Below, piece by piece: positions 52,884 to 62,077 of a stretch of 64,000 nucleotides of DNA. A model generated the notes under the pieces. The model made no database searches, was not told the DNA's origin, and saw only the letters and a program-made list of their open reading frames with translations. Where the stretch lies: NCBI RefSeq assembly GCF_001956045.1, contig NZ_MRTH01000001.1, forward strand, positions 534,686 to 598,685, written 5' to 3'. Numbering within the stretch: the stretch's first letter is position 1; each line of letters starts with the position of its first letter. The position numbers were made by a program, and so were the translations under genes. The stretch is from Paenibacillus sp. FSL H7-0331. Lineage in GTDB: Bacteria; Bacillota; Bacilli; Paenibacillales; NBRC-103111.

Positions 52884-53972
52884 TTAATGCATATAATGAA
52901 CCTTTTTCTCACCGTAGCGCAGCTGCAACCAGGTCAATCCCAGCAGCAGCACGAACAATACCATCGATACTGCCGAAGCATAGCCGATCTGACCATACAC
53001 ATAAAAACTGCGGAAAATATACAATGGCAACGACATTGTCGAGCCAAGTGGACCACCCTCACCACCGGAAAATACATAAAAGGCATTAAACGATTCAAAA
53101 GCCCCGATGACCGATACAATGGTAAGCAGAAACCAGGTCGGAGACAGCAGCGGAAGGGTCACATGACGGATCACATTCCAGGTCCGCGCTCCATCCATAC
53201 GGGCGGCCTCCGTCAGATCATGCGGAATTTGTGTCATTCCGGACAGGAACACGATAATCTGAAAGCCAAGGCTGCTCCATATGGAGAATAATATGATGAC
53301 AGCTAGTGCCCAGGTCGGCCCTGCGAACACGGTCGGAATTGCAGCCGGCCACTGACCTCCAAGCGTCGTGATCAGCTTGATCAGAATGGGATCAGGATCG
53401 GTAAGCCACTGCTGCGGAGTTCCTCCCATGGAGCGTACCCCCCAATTGGCAAGACCTACACTCGGATGAAAAATCCATTTAAACACGATCGCTGCTGCTA
53501 CATGAGAGGTAATATAAGGAAGAAAAAACAGAACCCGCAGCAGCGTCTTGCCTTTCGTTATATGAAACAACACATAAGCTACAAAAAACGCAAGCAGCAG
53601 CGTCAAGGGAATAGTTCCTATCGCATAAAAGATCGTCACCATGAAAGCCTGCGCGACAGCACCCAACTGCAAGCCGGCAGCAGGATCACTTACAATTAGA
53701 TCCTCAGTAAATATACGGACGTAATTATCCAAGCCAATAAAACGCTCCGGTACGTACCCCCACTTCCATAAACTGATCCACATCCCGAACACAAGTGGCC
53801 AGTACCGAAACAGCAATAATAGTGCCAATGCAGGTAGGGCGTACATAAACCCAGTCCACGCTTCTCTTGTTTTTCGTTTGGAACGCGGCTCGACTTGCTT
53901 GCGTTCACGAAGGGTTGCGGCAGGTTTAACAGTAGGTTTGCTTCCCAATGCTACAGCCTCTTTAGATATCAC
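52884..53972 (-). CDS. Carbohydrate ABC permease, MalF/UgpA type
   Basis: A 362-residue protein starting at GTG 53972 after AAGGAG. About 40 charged residues precede the first of six or more membrane helices. EAA loop HDLTEAARMDGARTWNVIRH. It is the first gene of a six-gene operon: two permeases, HAD hydrolase, metallo-hydrolase, lipoprotein, DeoR regulator. The ATPase is missing, so a shared MsmX-like ATPase is expected. Confidence 0.9.
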   Translation of the reverse strand: MISKEAVALGSKPTVKPAATLRERKQVEPRSKRKTREAWTGFMYALPALALLLLFRYWPLVFGMWISLWKWGYVPERFIGLDNYVRIFTEDLIVSDPAAGLQLGAVAQAFMVTIFYAIGTIPLTLLLAFFVAYVLFHITKGKTLLRVLFFLPYITSHVAAAIVFKWIFHPSVGLANWGVRSMGGTPQQWLTDPDPILIKLITTLGGQWPAAIPTVFAGPTWALAVIILFSIWSSLGFQIIVFLSGMTQIPHDLTEAARMDGARTWNVIRHVTLPLLSPTWFLLTIVSVIGAFESFNAFYVFSGGEGGPLGSTMSLPLYIFRSFYVYGQIGYASAVSMVLFVLLLGLTWLQLRYGEKKVHYMH

Positions 53973-54080
53973 TCCGAATGCTCCTTCCTGATAGCTTCCT
54001 TGTTTGGCTTACATACTGATTCTACCTATGCAATGTTTTGCAAGGATTAGAGACAAGTAAAGATATTGTTGAAATGCTTA

Positions 54081-54146
54081 CCGTTGTTTACACTTATCGG
54101 CACCCTACTGTGCTCAAACGGTCACAATCGCAACAATAACGGTCAT
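54081..54146 (-). promoter_or_regulatory. Candidate operator repeats upstream of the HAD/metallo-hydrolase operon
   Basis: AACGGTCA occurs twice as a direct repeat (54118-54125 and 54139-54146), 21 bases apart, two turns of the helix, and an inverted ACCGTT lies at 54081-54086. This is the kind of array DeoR-family repressors bind. It lies 109-174 bases upstream of the first gene. Confidence 0.4.
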
Positions 54147-54182
54147 TTCAGACGCCTCAGACTTTCATGAAATCAACAAAAA

Positions 54183-54201
54183 ACCTGGCCAAAGGCCAGG
54201 T
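54183..54201 (-). terminator. Rho-independent terminator of the small gene
   Basis: ACCTGGCC / GGCCAGGT is a perfect 8-base stem with a 3-base loop, followed on the minus strand by six T. It begins 63 bases after the stop at 54265. Confidence 0.85.
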
Positions 54202-54264
54202 CATTGTTACATACGTATGTGTTTTTGTGGTGGGTATGGGGTTTCAGACGATATTAAATAGTGT

Positions 54265-54450
54265 TTAGGCCAAAGAGTTAAGTTCAAACGCTTTTTTAAG
54301 CTCTTCAAAATCCAATTCCAATAGATCGCAGCAGTTCTCCACTTTTGCAAAAAAGTTGTCTTCCTCGCTCGGTTGATCCCGTTCAACATAATACATGTTA
54401 ATGAGTTCAAACAACTCTGAAAATGCTTTTACCTTTTCAACTTTATTCAT
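54265..54450 (-). CDS. Small acidic hypothetical protein
   Basis: A 61-residue frame from ATG 54450, with GGAAGGAA upstream and a strong terminator downstream, which support a real transcribed gene. The protein is rich in Glu and Leu and helical throughout (VEKVKAFSELFELINMYYVE), with no membrane segment, signal peptide or known motif. I do not recognise it. It follows the chemoreceptor gene by 129 bases on the same strand and might be read from the same transcript. Confidence 0.6.
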   Translation of the reverse strand: MNKVEKVKAFSELFELINMYYVERDQPSEEDNFFAKVENCCDLLELDFEELKKAFELNSLA

Positions 54451-54578
54451 AAAAATCATTCCTTCCATAAATGTGGTATCGACGAATGGATAAACCAACT
54501 GTGTCGCTTGCCATTAGTTTACCTTAAAATCATCATCAACACTATGACAATCTAGCGACTTTTGTTAAAAATTGTCGT

Positions 54579-56285
54579 TTATAGTCGAAAATGCTGTAAA
54601 GCCAGTTGTAAATCCTCTGAAAGTTTGGCAAGTGATTCAGCTGCACTTCTGATTTCTTCCATGCTGGAGAACTGTTCCTGACTTGAAGCTGAACTTTGCC
54701 GACTCACTACCTTGCCCTCTTTGGCAACGTGATCGACGACATCCATAACGGTCACGATTCTTCGACTGCCTAATATCAAATGGTCAACCGTTTCTTTGAC
54801 ACTGCTGACTCCTGCGTATACATGGTCAACAGCCTCGTCTATATGCTGAAAGACGACTTGGGCTTGTTGTGTTTTTTCAATCCCTAATTCCACTTCATAT
54901 AAACCGCTCCGCATGGTACTGCCAATCCGTTTCATCTCCGATTGAATCAAACCGATCAGCCTCTCAATTTGTTGGGAGGAAACTGCGGATTCGTCAGCAA
55001 GCTTTTTGACCTCTTCAGCTACAACAGCGAAGCCTTTTCCCGCTTCTCCCGCACGTGCCGATTCAATTGCCGCATTCAAGGAAAGCAGGTTCGTCTGAGC
55101 TGAAATCTCATGGATGACGGCAACGAATTTGCCAATATCACGAATATGCGTAGTCAACAGCTCAATAGTAGCATCCAGATCTTTCACCGACGAATGGATC
55201 GATACCATTTGTTCCGATACGGATGTTACGGTCAAGGCCCCTTCTTTGGAAGAGGTAGCGGCCTGGCCAGCAGATACATACACATTATCGCTGTTACTTT
55301 GGATCGCTGTAATCTTGTCAGCCATTTGATCAATAGCATTCGTCGCATCCTCTAAACTGATCACTTGCTTATCCAGCTCCTGCTCCAAATATTCGCTTGA
55401 TGAAGCGATTTGCTCGGAGGCCAGCGCACTTTGCTCTGTACTTGCCAGCAGCTGTTGAGAGCTTGAGGAAATGATCAGAGCGTTGTCCGACACCTGAATG
55501 ACCAAAGCACGTAAGCCTTCCAGCATTTTATTAAACGAGCCCGTAAGACTGCCCACCTCATCCTGATAAGGATAATCTCCATTTACCGAAAGATCGCCAG
55601 CGCCAGCCCGATTCATTAACTCTTGCAGGGAGCGCAGTGGTGTTGTGATAACATGATTGATCATAACCCCTACCAGGATAGAGACCGCTACAGCGAGCAA
55701 GGTTGAAATGAAAGTAATGACCTGCGCTGTGGTCGCGTCCCGCTCCGTTTGTACATACAATTGTTCAGCGATTTGTTCATTGTAATCAGACAAATCAATT
55801 AAGGTTTGGTTAATTTGTTTGCCTAAGATGCTGGTCTCTGTCACAAATGCATCGTAAGCCTTTGCTTCATTATTAGCCATAGCAAGCTCGATTACCTTGT
55901 CGACAGCTGTACGGTAGGTAGGAAGCAGCTTCTTATATTGCTCGAGCAGCTCCATTTCGGTCGGAGTATTGGCAATCTTGCTGTATGCTTCAATCGTAGT
56001 ATCGATAAATTGATCCTGCTTGCTGATCTTAATTTTTAACAGTTCATCCTTAGTTAACAGAAACTCAAGCATACTGGCTTCGTTCGTGCGTGTGCTGGTT
56101 TGAATGTTGTTGATCCATTTGACCGGCATCAATCGGCTCATGTACATTTCCTTGGAATTCGCAGCCATACTCGTCATATAATGATAGCCTACAAACGCAA
56201 TAAGAATGATGGAGATAAGAGCTGTCACATTTAAAATGATCATTTTAGATCTGAATTTCAGATTGCGAAGTATGACTATACTCAA
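54579..56285 (-). CDS. Methyl-accepting chemotaxis protein with four-helix-bundle sensor
   Basis: A 568-residue receptor starting at TTG 56285 after GGGAGG. Membrane helix about 15-37, extracellular 4HB_MCP sensor about 38-185 ([20 protein letters not shown]), second helix about 188-210, HAMP about 211-265, then the cytoplasmic signalling domain with the invariant hairpin tip [20 protein letters not shown]. It should bind CheW/CheA. It starts 12 bases after pyrD on the same strand, so it is the last gene of the nucleobase operon and probably senses the compound that operon uses. Confidence 0.92.
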   Translation of the reverse strand: MSIVILRNLKFRSKMIILNVTALISIILIAFVGYHYMTSMAANSKEMYMSRLMPVKWINNIQTSTRTNEASMLEFLLTKDELLKIKISKQDQFIDTTIEAYSKIANTPTEMELLEQYKKLLPTYRTAVDKVIELAMANNEAKAYDAFVTETSILGKQINQTLIDLSDYNEQIAEQLYVQTERDATTAQVITFISTLLAVAVSILVGVMINHVITTPLRSLQELMNRAGAGDLSVNGDYPYQDEVGSLTGSFNKMLEGLRALVIQVSDNALIISSSSQQLLASTEQSALASEQIASSSEYLEQELDKQVISLEDATNAIDQMADKITAIQSNSDNVYVSAGQAATSSKEGALTVTSVSEQMVSIHSSVKDLDATIELLTTHIRDIGKFVAVIHEISAQTNLLSLNAAIESARAGEAGKGFAVVAEEVKKLADESAVSSQQIERLIGLIQSEMKRIGSTMRSGLYEVELGIEKTQQAQVVFQHIDEAVDHVYAGVSSVKETVDHLILGSRRIVTVMDVVDHVAKEGKVVSRQSSASSQEQFSSMEEIRSAAESLAKLSEDLQLALQHFRL

Positions 56286-56297
56286 ATTAAACCTCCC

Positions 56298-57263
56298 TTA
56301 ATCAGCAGCATAAATACTATTTACCATAACTTTCCCTATTAAATCATTAATATTCTGGATTTGATAAAGTACCATATAGTCCTTGATTTCCTGCAAGATA
56401 TCGATCATTGCCGTTGGTTGGATGAAGCTGGCCGTTCCTACTTGTATCGCAGTAGCTCCAGCCAAAATCATTTCAATGGCATCCTCGCCACTAGAAACCC
56501 CGCCACAGCCGATAATGGGTAAAGAAGTGACCTGACGCACCTGATAAATCATACGGACAATAATCGGTTTGACCGCCGGACCGGATAATCCGCCCATATT
56601 ATTGCCTATTTTGGGCTTGCGTGTATGGATATCAATAGCCATGGCAAGTATTGTATTGGCTACATTCAACCCATCCGCTCCACCTTGCTCAGCTGCGAGG
56701 GCAATCTCCTGAATGCTGGTCACGTTGGGCGAGAGCTTCGCGATAATCGGCTTGTCGGTAACTTCCTTCACCTTACGGACTAATGCGCGTGTGCTTTCCG
56801 GGTCCATACCGAAGGCAAGTCCATTTCCTTTTAGATTGGGACATGAGATATTCAGCTCCAAGGCTCCGACTCTATCGAGCTTCCCGATAATCTCCGCCAT
56901 CTCCGCAAACTCATCGATCGAATCTGCCGAAATACTGGAGATGAGCGGTACATCATACTTATCATAACTCGGAATCGTTTCTTTCAAGTAATACGCAATC
57001 CCTTTGCTCTGAATGCCAATGGAATTGATCATTCCTGCAGGAACCTCGCAAACTCTTGGCGTTAAATTCCCCTTACGAGGATGCTTGGTAATACTTTTCG
57101 GAACGATAGCCCCAATTTCATTAAAATCGATCACCTGTTCCATCTCTTCGCCGAAGGCTCCCGAGGCTGGCATGATCGGATTTTGCAAAGTGAGACTTCC
57201 GATTTGGACTTGCAGATTTAAAGCGAAATCCTGCTTTCGTGTTTCTTGGTCCGCTTTCATCAT
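56298..57263 (-). CDS. Dihydroorotate dehydrogenase-like catalytic subunit, class 1B (PyrD type)
   Basis: A 321-residue flavoprotein TIM barrel. LNISCPNLKGNG holds the class 1 catalytic base Cys141; NPIMPASGAFG, PKSITKHPRKGN and IGCGGVSSGEDA are the FMN and phosphate-binding segments. It overlaps pyrK by four bases, as in genuine PyrD-PyrK pairs. The surroundings (M20 amidohydrolase, nucleoside phosphorylase, importer, chemoreceptor) are not the biosynthetic pyr operon, so it may run as a reductase of orotate or uracil in catabolism. Which substrate it prefers cannot be decided here. Confidence 0.87.
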   Translation of the reverse strand: MMKADQETRKQDFALNLQVQIGSLTLQNPIMPASGAFGEEMEQVIDFNEIGAIVPKSITKHPRKGNLTPRVCEVPAGMINSIGIQSKGIAYYLKETIPSYDKYDVPLISSISADSIDEFAEMAEIIGKLDRVGALELNISCPNLKGNGLAFGMDPESTRALVRKVKEVTDKPIIAKLSPNVTSIQEIALAAEQGGADGLNVANTILAMAIDIHTRKPKIGNNMGGLSGPAVKPIIVRMIYQVRQVTSLPIIGCGGVSSGEDAIEMILAGATAIQVGTASFIQPTAMIDILQEIKDYMVLYQIQNINDLIGKVMVNSIYAAD

Positions 57264-58048
57264 GATAGCACCACCTGTTCCAGGGCAAATACCGGGCCCT
57301 CTTTACAAACCCTGACACTCCGGGTAGCTCCATTCTCGTCCTGAATATCACAGACACAAGCAAAACAAACACCCATCGCACAGCCCATATTTTCTTCCAA
57401 TGCGATTTCGGCGAAAATATCCTGACCAGCCGCAATCTCCTGCAGCAGCATAGACAACCGTTTCGAACCGCAAGTATAGGCTGCGCTGATGGAATGCTCT
57501 TGCATAATACGCTCAATCAACAGCCGTACCTGCTCGACATCGCTGCTGCCGTCTTCGTCCGTCACCTTGTATACTTCCGCACCGAACCCTTGCAAAGCAT
57601 CCGCTGCAAGTAAATCATTGGCTGTTCTCGCGCTAAGGATAGCCACACTGCGGACCCCCTGCTGAGCAGCTTCTTGCGCCAGCGCTGCCAATGTGGCGAT
57701 GCCAACGCCACGAGCGAGCATCAGAATCGTCCCGTCTTCTTCACGTAGGGTAAAACCATTGCCAAGCGGACCAAAAATATCGACAGTATCTCCTGTCTGA
57801 ATAGTTGCCAGCTGCTTGGTGCCGATCCCTTTTACCAAATAAAGAAATTCGAGCGTATTGCTGTCTTTATTGATTCTGTATATGCTAAAAGGCCGACGCA
57901 GCAGCGGATAATAGGACTCCCCGCAGAGAACATTAAAGAACTGGCCGGGCTTTGCTGTGATCTGTAGGTCTGACGCATCAACAATCATATGCCAATAACG
58001 TTCGCTAACTTGTTCATTAGATAGCACTTTTCTTTTTTCCGCTTTCAT
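57260..58048 (-). CDS. Dihydroorotate dehydrogenase electron transfer subunit (PyrK type)
   Basis: A 262-residue FAD and [2Fe-2S] protein; ATG 58048 follows CAGGAG and overlaps the M20 gene by 32 bases. RRPFSIYRI is the FAD-binding motif, LARGVGIATLAALA the pyridine nucleotide loop, and Cys223, Cys228, Cys231 and Cys248 fit the PyrK iron-sulphur pattern. It passes electrons between NAD(H) and the FMN of the PyrD-type partner. Confidence 0.9.
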   Translation of the reverse strand: MKAEKRKVLSNEQVSERYWHMIVDASDLQITAKPGQFFNVLCGESYYPLLRRPFSIYRINKDSNTLEFLYLVKGIGTKQLATIQTGDTVDIFGPLGNGFTLREEDGTILMLARGVGIATLAALAQEAAQQGVRSVAILSARTANDLLAADALQGFGAEVYKVTDEDGSSDVEQVRLLIERIMQEHSISAAYTCGSKRLSMLLQEIAAGQDIFAEIALEENMGCAMGVCFACVCDIQDENGATRSVRVCKEGPVFALEQVVLS

Positions 58049-59330
58049 CTTGTATGCTCCTGTCCATGTTATTCAATATCCCGGTTGAACCATTCCGAAT
58101 CTCTTCTGCACACCGGAGAACAACTTCTTCCAATAAGGCAGCGCCTTTTGCTATTTGGGAGATGGAGCTGTATTCATCTTTATGATGGCTGATACCCTCT
58201 CTGGATGGAATGAAAATCATACCGGTTTTACAAATACTTGCCATATTCATCGCATCATGCCCGGCACCGCTCATCATATTCGTATAAGTGACACCTTGAG
58301 CCTCACATTCAGAGGACAATAAACGTATCGTTTCTTTGTCCAAGGAAACCGGCTTTTCTTCACTTAAGATTCGCGCTGCAATCTGCAGTCCCCGTTTTTT
58401 TTCCAATTCATGGAACAAGCTGTATAGCTGTTCGATAATCATTTGTCTGGAAGTCGCATCTGTGCCGCGAATATCAATCTTCAGGCTCACCCAATCCGGT
58501 ACTACATTCATCGCTCCCGGAAGAACCTCGCACACACCTGCGGTAGCGACCGTATCGTGCTCAGTTTGCTCTAACGCCGCCTTCTCTAGAGCCGTGATGA
58601 TCTCGGCAGCTCCGATCAGCGCATCCTTACGCATGTTCATAGGTGTCGTCCCCGAATGGGATGCTTGACCCTGGATCGTTACTTCCAAGCGGACGGGAGC
58701 AGCTATGCCTGTGACAATACCGATCTCCACTCCGCGCTTTTCAAGCAGCGGACCTTGCTCGATATGAAGCTCAAAAAAAGCTTTCAGTGCATTGTTCTTT
58801 CTCCGTGCATCTGCGATTTGTGCAAAGTCCAATCCAACTGCAGCCAGTGCTTGCGGAAAGGATATACCTTCATTATCCAGCAGATGCGCAAGCGATTCCG
58901 GGTTTAACTTCCCTGCCATCGCTTTACTTCCAATCGTCGAGACACCAAACCTCGCCGATTCTTCACAAGCGAATGAAATAAGCTCAATCGGATAACGGGT
59001 GACAACGCCTCTATCATTTAAGCTGCGTATCATTTCCAACCCAGCTATAACGCCAAGTGTTCCATCGTAACCACCACCGTGCTGCACCGTATCCAGATGA
59101 GATCCGCAAGCTACAGCGGGTAGCTGTGGATCGCTGCCTTCCCTCCGTGCAATCACATTGCCGCAGGCATCAATGCTTACGGACATCCCTGCTTCCTCGC
59201 ACTTTTGAATAAAGTAAGCATTCGCAGCCCAATGCTCGCGTGAGTAGGCAAGTCTGGTGATTCCCTGCCCTTTGACGGCACCTATCTCATTGACTTCTAT
59301 TAACGCAGTCTCCAATCGAGTGATATTCAC
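58017..59330 (-). CDS. M20-family amidohydrolase (N-carbamoyl-amino acid hydrolase / beta-ureidopropionase type)
   Basis: A 437-residue enzyme from GTG 59330 after GAGGTGA. Metal and substrate motifs: CGSHLDTVQHGG, FACEESARFG, ELHIEQGPLLEKRGVEIGIV and GAGHDAMNMA, the AmaB/HyuC/allantoate amidohydrolase set. It removes a carbamoyl group as ammonia and CO2 from ureido acids such as N-carbamoyl-beta-alanine or N-carbamoyl-L-aspartate. In the operon it would do the last step after reduction and ring opening; no ring-opening hydantoinase/dihydroorotase is present in the window. Confidence 0.88.
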   Translation of the reverse strand: MNITRLETALIEVNEIGAVKGQGITRLAYSREHWAANAYFIQKCEEAGMSVSIDACGNVIARREGSDPQLPAVACGSHLDTVQHGGGYDGTLGVIAGLEMIRSLNDRGVVTRYPIELISFACEESARFGVSTIGSKAMAGKLNPESLAHLLDNEGISFPQALAAVGLDFAQIADARRKNNALKAFFELHIEQGPLLEKRGVEIGIVTGIAAPVRLEVTIQGQASHSGTTPMNMRKDALIGAAEIITALEKAALEQTEHDTVATAGVCEVLPGAMNVVPDWVSLKIDIRGTDATSRQMIIEQLYSLFHELEKKRGLQIAARILSEEKPVSLDKETIRLLSSECEAQGVTYTNMMSGAGHDAMNMASICKTGMIFIPSREGISHHKDEYSSISQIAKGAALLEEVVLRCAEEIRNGSTGILNNMDRSIQDESGKKKSAI

Positions 59331-59374
59331 GATTCTTCACCTCTTACTCTAAAAAAAACGCCCCTTCGTTAAGG

Positions 59375-59387
59375 TCTGTCAGACAGA
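59375..59387 (-). promoter_or_regulatory. Short perfect palindrome between permease and amidohydrolase genes
   Basis: TCTGTC-A-GACAGA lies in the 96-base gap upstream of the M20 gene. Its shape (TGTC-n-GACA) recalls operators of GntR/FCD-type regulators. A weak hairpin with a long T run (59357-59370) lies next to it, so an internal promoter or attenuator may operate here. Confidence 0.35.
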
Positions 59388-59426
59388 TTACAAAACGTTG
59401 GGGTCGGCTGAAACGGAAAGCTTTGC

Positions 59427-60200
59427 TTACATAATAACTTCTTGAGATTCATGCCAACGGAGCAGCCTTTTCTCCAATACATTAGACAAAAGGTATAAAA
59501 CCAGACCGATTACGCTTAATAACAATACAGCTGTTAGTATAAGGTTAATATCATAGGTTTCACTGCCCAGAATAACGAGATACCCGAGACCTGCTTTGGC
59601 ACCGATCATTTCTCCAATAACGGCACCTGTAATTGCATAGGTCGTAGACACTTTGACACCTGACATGATCGAAGGCAATGAATAAGGGATCTCCACTGTC
59701 CAGAAACGCTGCCACCGATTAGCCTTGAGAATATGCAGCAAGTCCTGCATATTGCTCTCCACTGAACGAATGCCGACAATCGTATTGACCATGATAGGGA
59801 AAAAGACAACCAGCATCACCAAAGCAATCTTCGAGGTAGCGCCCAGCCCGAACCATAATAGAAACAGCGGAGCGATCGATATTTTGGGTGCAATTTGAAC
59901 CAAAACGATATACGGCGTGAACATACGCTCCAGCAGTACACTCTTGGCAAGTAAATATCCAAAGAGCAAGCCAAGCACACAACCAATCAAAAATCCGACA
60001 AAAATCTCATACAACGTTAACCCAATATGCGTGCTCATATCACCCATGGCCATAATATTCAAAAACTTGGACAAGAACAATAATGGACCCGGAAGAATTT
60101 GTACCGGTATATGAAATACAGATACGTAGGCTTGCCATAGCCCTATAAACACAATCAGCGTAGCAAGAACGAGCAAGCTTTTACGTCCGTAATACTTCAT
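59427..60200 (-). CDS. ABC transporter permease, SsuC/TauC type
   Basis: A 257-residue protein with six membrane helices. APKISIAPLFLLWFGLGATSKIAL and MIGAKAGLGYLVILGS are characteristic of the nitrate/sulfonate/taurine/thiamin-precursor permease family. One of two such permeases in this operon (the other at 62078), which could form a heterodimeric channel; most relatives have only one. Confidence 0.9.
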   Translation of the reverse strand: MKYYGRKSLLVLATLIVFIGLWQAYVSVFHIPVQILPGPLLFLSKFLNIMAMGDMSTHIGLTLYEIFVGFLIGCVLGLLFGYLLAKSVLLERMFTPYIVLVQIAPKISIAPLFLLWFGLGATSKIALVMLVVFFPIMVNTIVGIRSVESNMQDLLHILKANRWQRFWTVEIPYSLPSIMSGVKVSTTYAITGAVIGEMIGAKAGLGYLVILGSETYDINLILTAVLLLSVIGLVLYLLSNVLEKRLLRWHESQEVIM

Positions 60201-60215
60201 TTACGATCACCTGCG

Positions 60216-61262
60216 TTACTTTAGATTGGTTACAACTAAATCTTCTGCTTTAAAGCTGGTCTTGATCGTATCAAACGTTTTTTGAGTATCGATGGATGCT
60301 TGCCATCTTGCCATATCGGCAGCTCCATAGCCATCTTTCTTCGTCAGATCACTTTGCCACAGGTAAGGAATGAACACATCATTAAATATTTTTTCTGTAA
60401 TTTCCTGTTTACCTTCAGACGATGTCGCATACTTCTTGATGGACATGTCGATAGCTGCTTTGGCATTTCCTTTAATAATATAATCCAACGATTGGTTCAA
60501 TGCTTTATTGAACGCAATAACCGTGTTCTTATTGCTGGACAAGTACTTATCCGATGCGATTACAACATTACCGAATGAAGGCAAGAAATCGTCAGAGCGA
60601 ATTTCGTCCACATCCACACCGCTGTTTTTGAGCTCAACTGTTCTCAACATCGAGAAAGTGATAGCATCCACTTCATCAGACACCAGTGCATTAACAATAG
60701 CACCCGTACCTACGATTTTCGTATTAACATCCTTGATATTCATGCCGTTCTTTTCTAGCATAACTTGAAGCTGGATATAGTTCGGGCTTCCGAAGCTGGT
60801 TACAGCAACTGTCTTGCCTTTCAAATCTTTAGGACTTGTGATCCCTTTATTTTTCTTGAAAATAGTCGCTCCCAAACCGCGCTGATAAGTGGTGTGCACA
60901 ACTTTTACAGGAATGCCCTGTGATTTGGCTGTAATAACTGCATCCGCATTAGGAAATCCGAATTGTACGTTATCCGCAGCAACATTCTTCACGATACTTG
61001 CAGCATCTGCATAGACAAAATCAACATCCAAACCTTGCTCCTTGAAGAAGCCTTGTTCTTTGGCCACATACATCGGTGCATAATAAGGAACAGCAGCTCC
61101 GTCCATTTGAACGGTAACCTTTTGGAGCTCTTTAGGCTTATCGGTTGCGGCTGGCGCTGGAGCAGCAGGTGTAGCTTCATTCCCCGTCTTAGCTCCACAA
61201 GCGGCCAAAATCGAGGCAACAAACAACATACAAATTAAAAGGCTAATTGATTTTTTCTTCAT
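60216..61262 (-). CDS. Solute-binding lipoprotein, NMT1/SsuA type
   Basis: ATG 61262 is chosen over the GTG three bases earlier; 348 residues, lipobox SILAAC (Cys22). The fold begins VTVQMDGAAVPYYAPMYVAKEQGFF and contains DLKGKTVAVTSFGSP, the NMT1/THI5-like pattern seen in binding proteins for pyrimidine precursors, sulfonates and nucleobases. The gene overlaps the phosphorylase stop and is flanked by permease genes. A pyrimidine-like ligand fits the neighbouring enzymes. Confidence 0.9.
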   Translation of the reverse strand: MKKKSISLLICMLFVASILAACGAKTGNEATPAAPAPAATDKPKELQKVTVQMDGAAVPYYAPMYVAKEQGFFKEQGLDVDFVYADAASIVKNVAADNVQFGFPNADAVITAKSQGIPVKVVHTTYQRGLGATIFKKNKGITSPKDLKGKTVAVTSFGSPNYIQLQVMLEKNGMNIKDVNTKIVGTGAIVNALVSDEVDAITFSMLRTVELKNSGVDVDEIRSDDFLPSFGNVVIASDKYLSSNKNTVIAFNKALNQSLDYIIKGNAKAAIDMSIKKYATSSEGKQEITEKIFNDVFIPYLWQSDLTKKDGYGAADMARWQASIDTQKTFDTIKTSFKAEDLVVTNLK

Positions 61263-62053
61263 CACGAAACAACACCCCTACTTATCAATTTGTCTACAGC
61301 TAGCAAAGCGGCCCTACATAATTTCATTTGACTTTCCTCATAATCAACCAGCCATTGATTCGTGATTCGATTAGCATGCACAACAAGCAAGGTGCCTGCG
61401 TAAGCGCCCATAACCGAAGCAATCGTTAGCAGCGTCTCTGATTCCATCTCCAGATTCAGCACGCCAAGCGATTTCATCTCATTAATGATGTCAGTTGAAT
61501 AATTGTAAGGGGCTACGTCTCTCCCCTGACCATGATAAAAGGAAGAGGTCGTTGCGCCAATTCCAATATGGTAGCGGTAACCTAATTCCTCACAGGCTTC
61601 AATTAACGCCTGAGTCACATAATGATTGGCTAGCGCCGGAAATTCAGGACGTGCATAGTGGCCAGTTGTACCGCCTAACCGGACACTTCCCGTATTGATG
61701 ATCATATCCCCGCAATCAATGCCTTCTTGAATCGCGCCCGTCCCGCCAATGCGAAGTAAACACTTAGCCTTTAAGCGAAGCAGCTCCAGAACAGCAATTT
61801 CTGTGGAAGGACCGCCTATACCGGTTGAGCATACAGAGATCGGATTCCCCTTGTACTCACCTGTACCGACTTTAAATTCACGATTCGAGCTGATGATGTC
61901 ATAGCTATCGAACAGTTCACGGATCAGCTCGACTCGCGCCGGGTCGCCTGGCAGCAGTACGTAAGGTGCTGTTTCCCCTTCGGAGATGCGTAAATGAGGT
62001 ACTTTCGTCCCTTCATATAGAGGAAAATCTGCTTGAATGAATCTGCTGTTCAT
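61262..62053 (-). CDS. Nucleoside phosphorylase, uridine phosphorylase type
   Basis: A 263-residue member of the PNP_UDP_1 fold. VLLPGDPARVELI (phosphate site), STGIGGPSTEIAVLELL, LLRIGGTGAIQ and NLEMESETLLTIA (ribose site with Glu-Met-Glu) match uridine phosphorylases of the NP-I family. It would release uracil or a related base and pentose 1-phosphate. It is inserted between the importer's permease and binding-protein genes, 24 bases after the permease, which argues that nucleosides are imported substrates. Confidence 0.87.
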   Translation of the reverse strand: MNSRFIQADFPLYEGTKVPHLRISEGETAPYVLLPGDPARVELIRELFDSYDIISSNREFKVGTGEYKGNPISVCSTGIGGPSTEIAVLELLRLKAKCLLRIGGTGAIQEGIDCGDMIINTGSVRLGGTTGHYARPEFPALANHYVTQALIEACEELGYRYHIGIGATTSSFYHGQGRDVAPYNYSTDIINEMKSLGVLNLEMESETLLTIASVMGAYAGTLLVVHANRITNQWLVDYEESQMKLCRAALLAVDKLISRGVVS

Positions 62054-62077
62054 CTTCTCTTTTCACCTCCCCTAACA

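Noticed and set aside
56298..58048. PyrD-PyrK as part of the de novo pyrimidine operon
   Set aside because: No pyrB, pyrC, carA, carB, pyrF, pyrE or PyrR-type leader is nearby; neighbours are import and breakdown genes. A biosynthetic role cannot be excluded without the rest of the genome.
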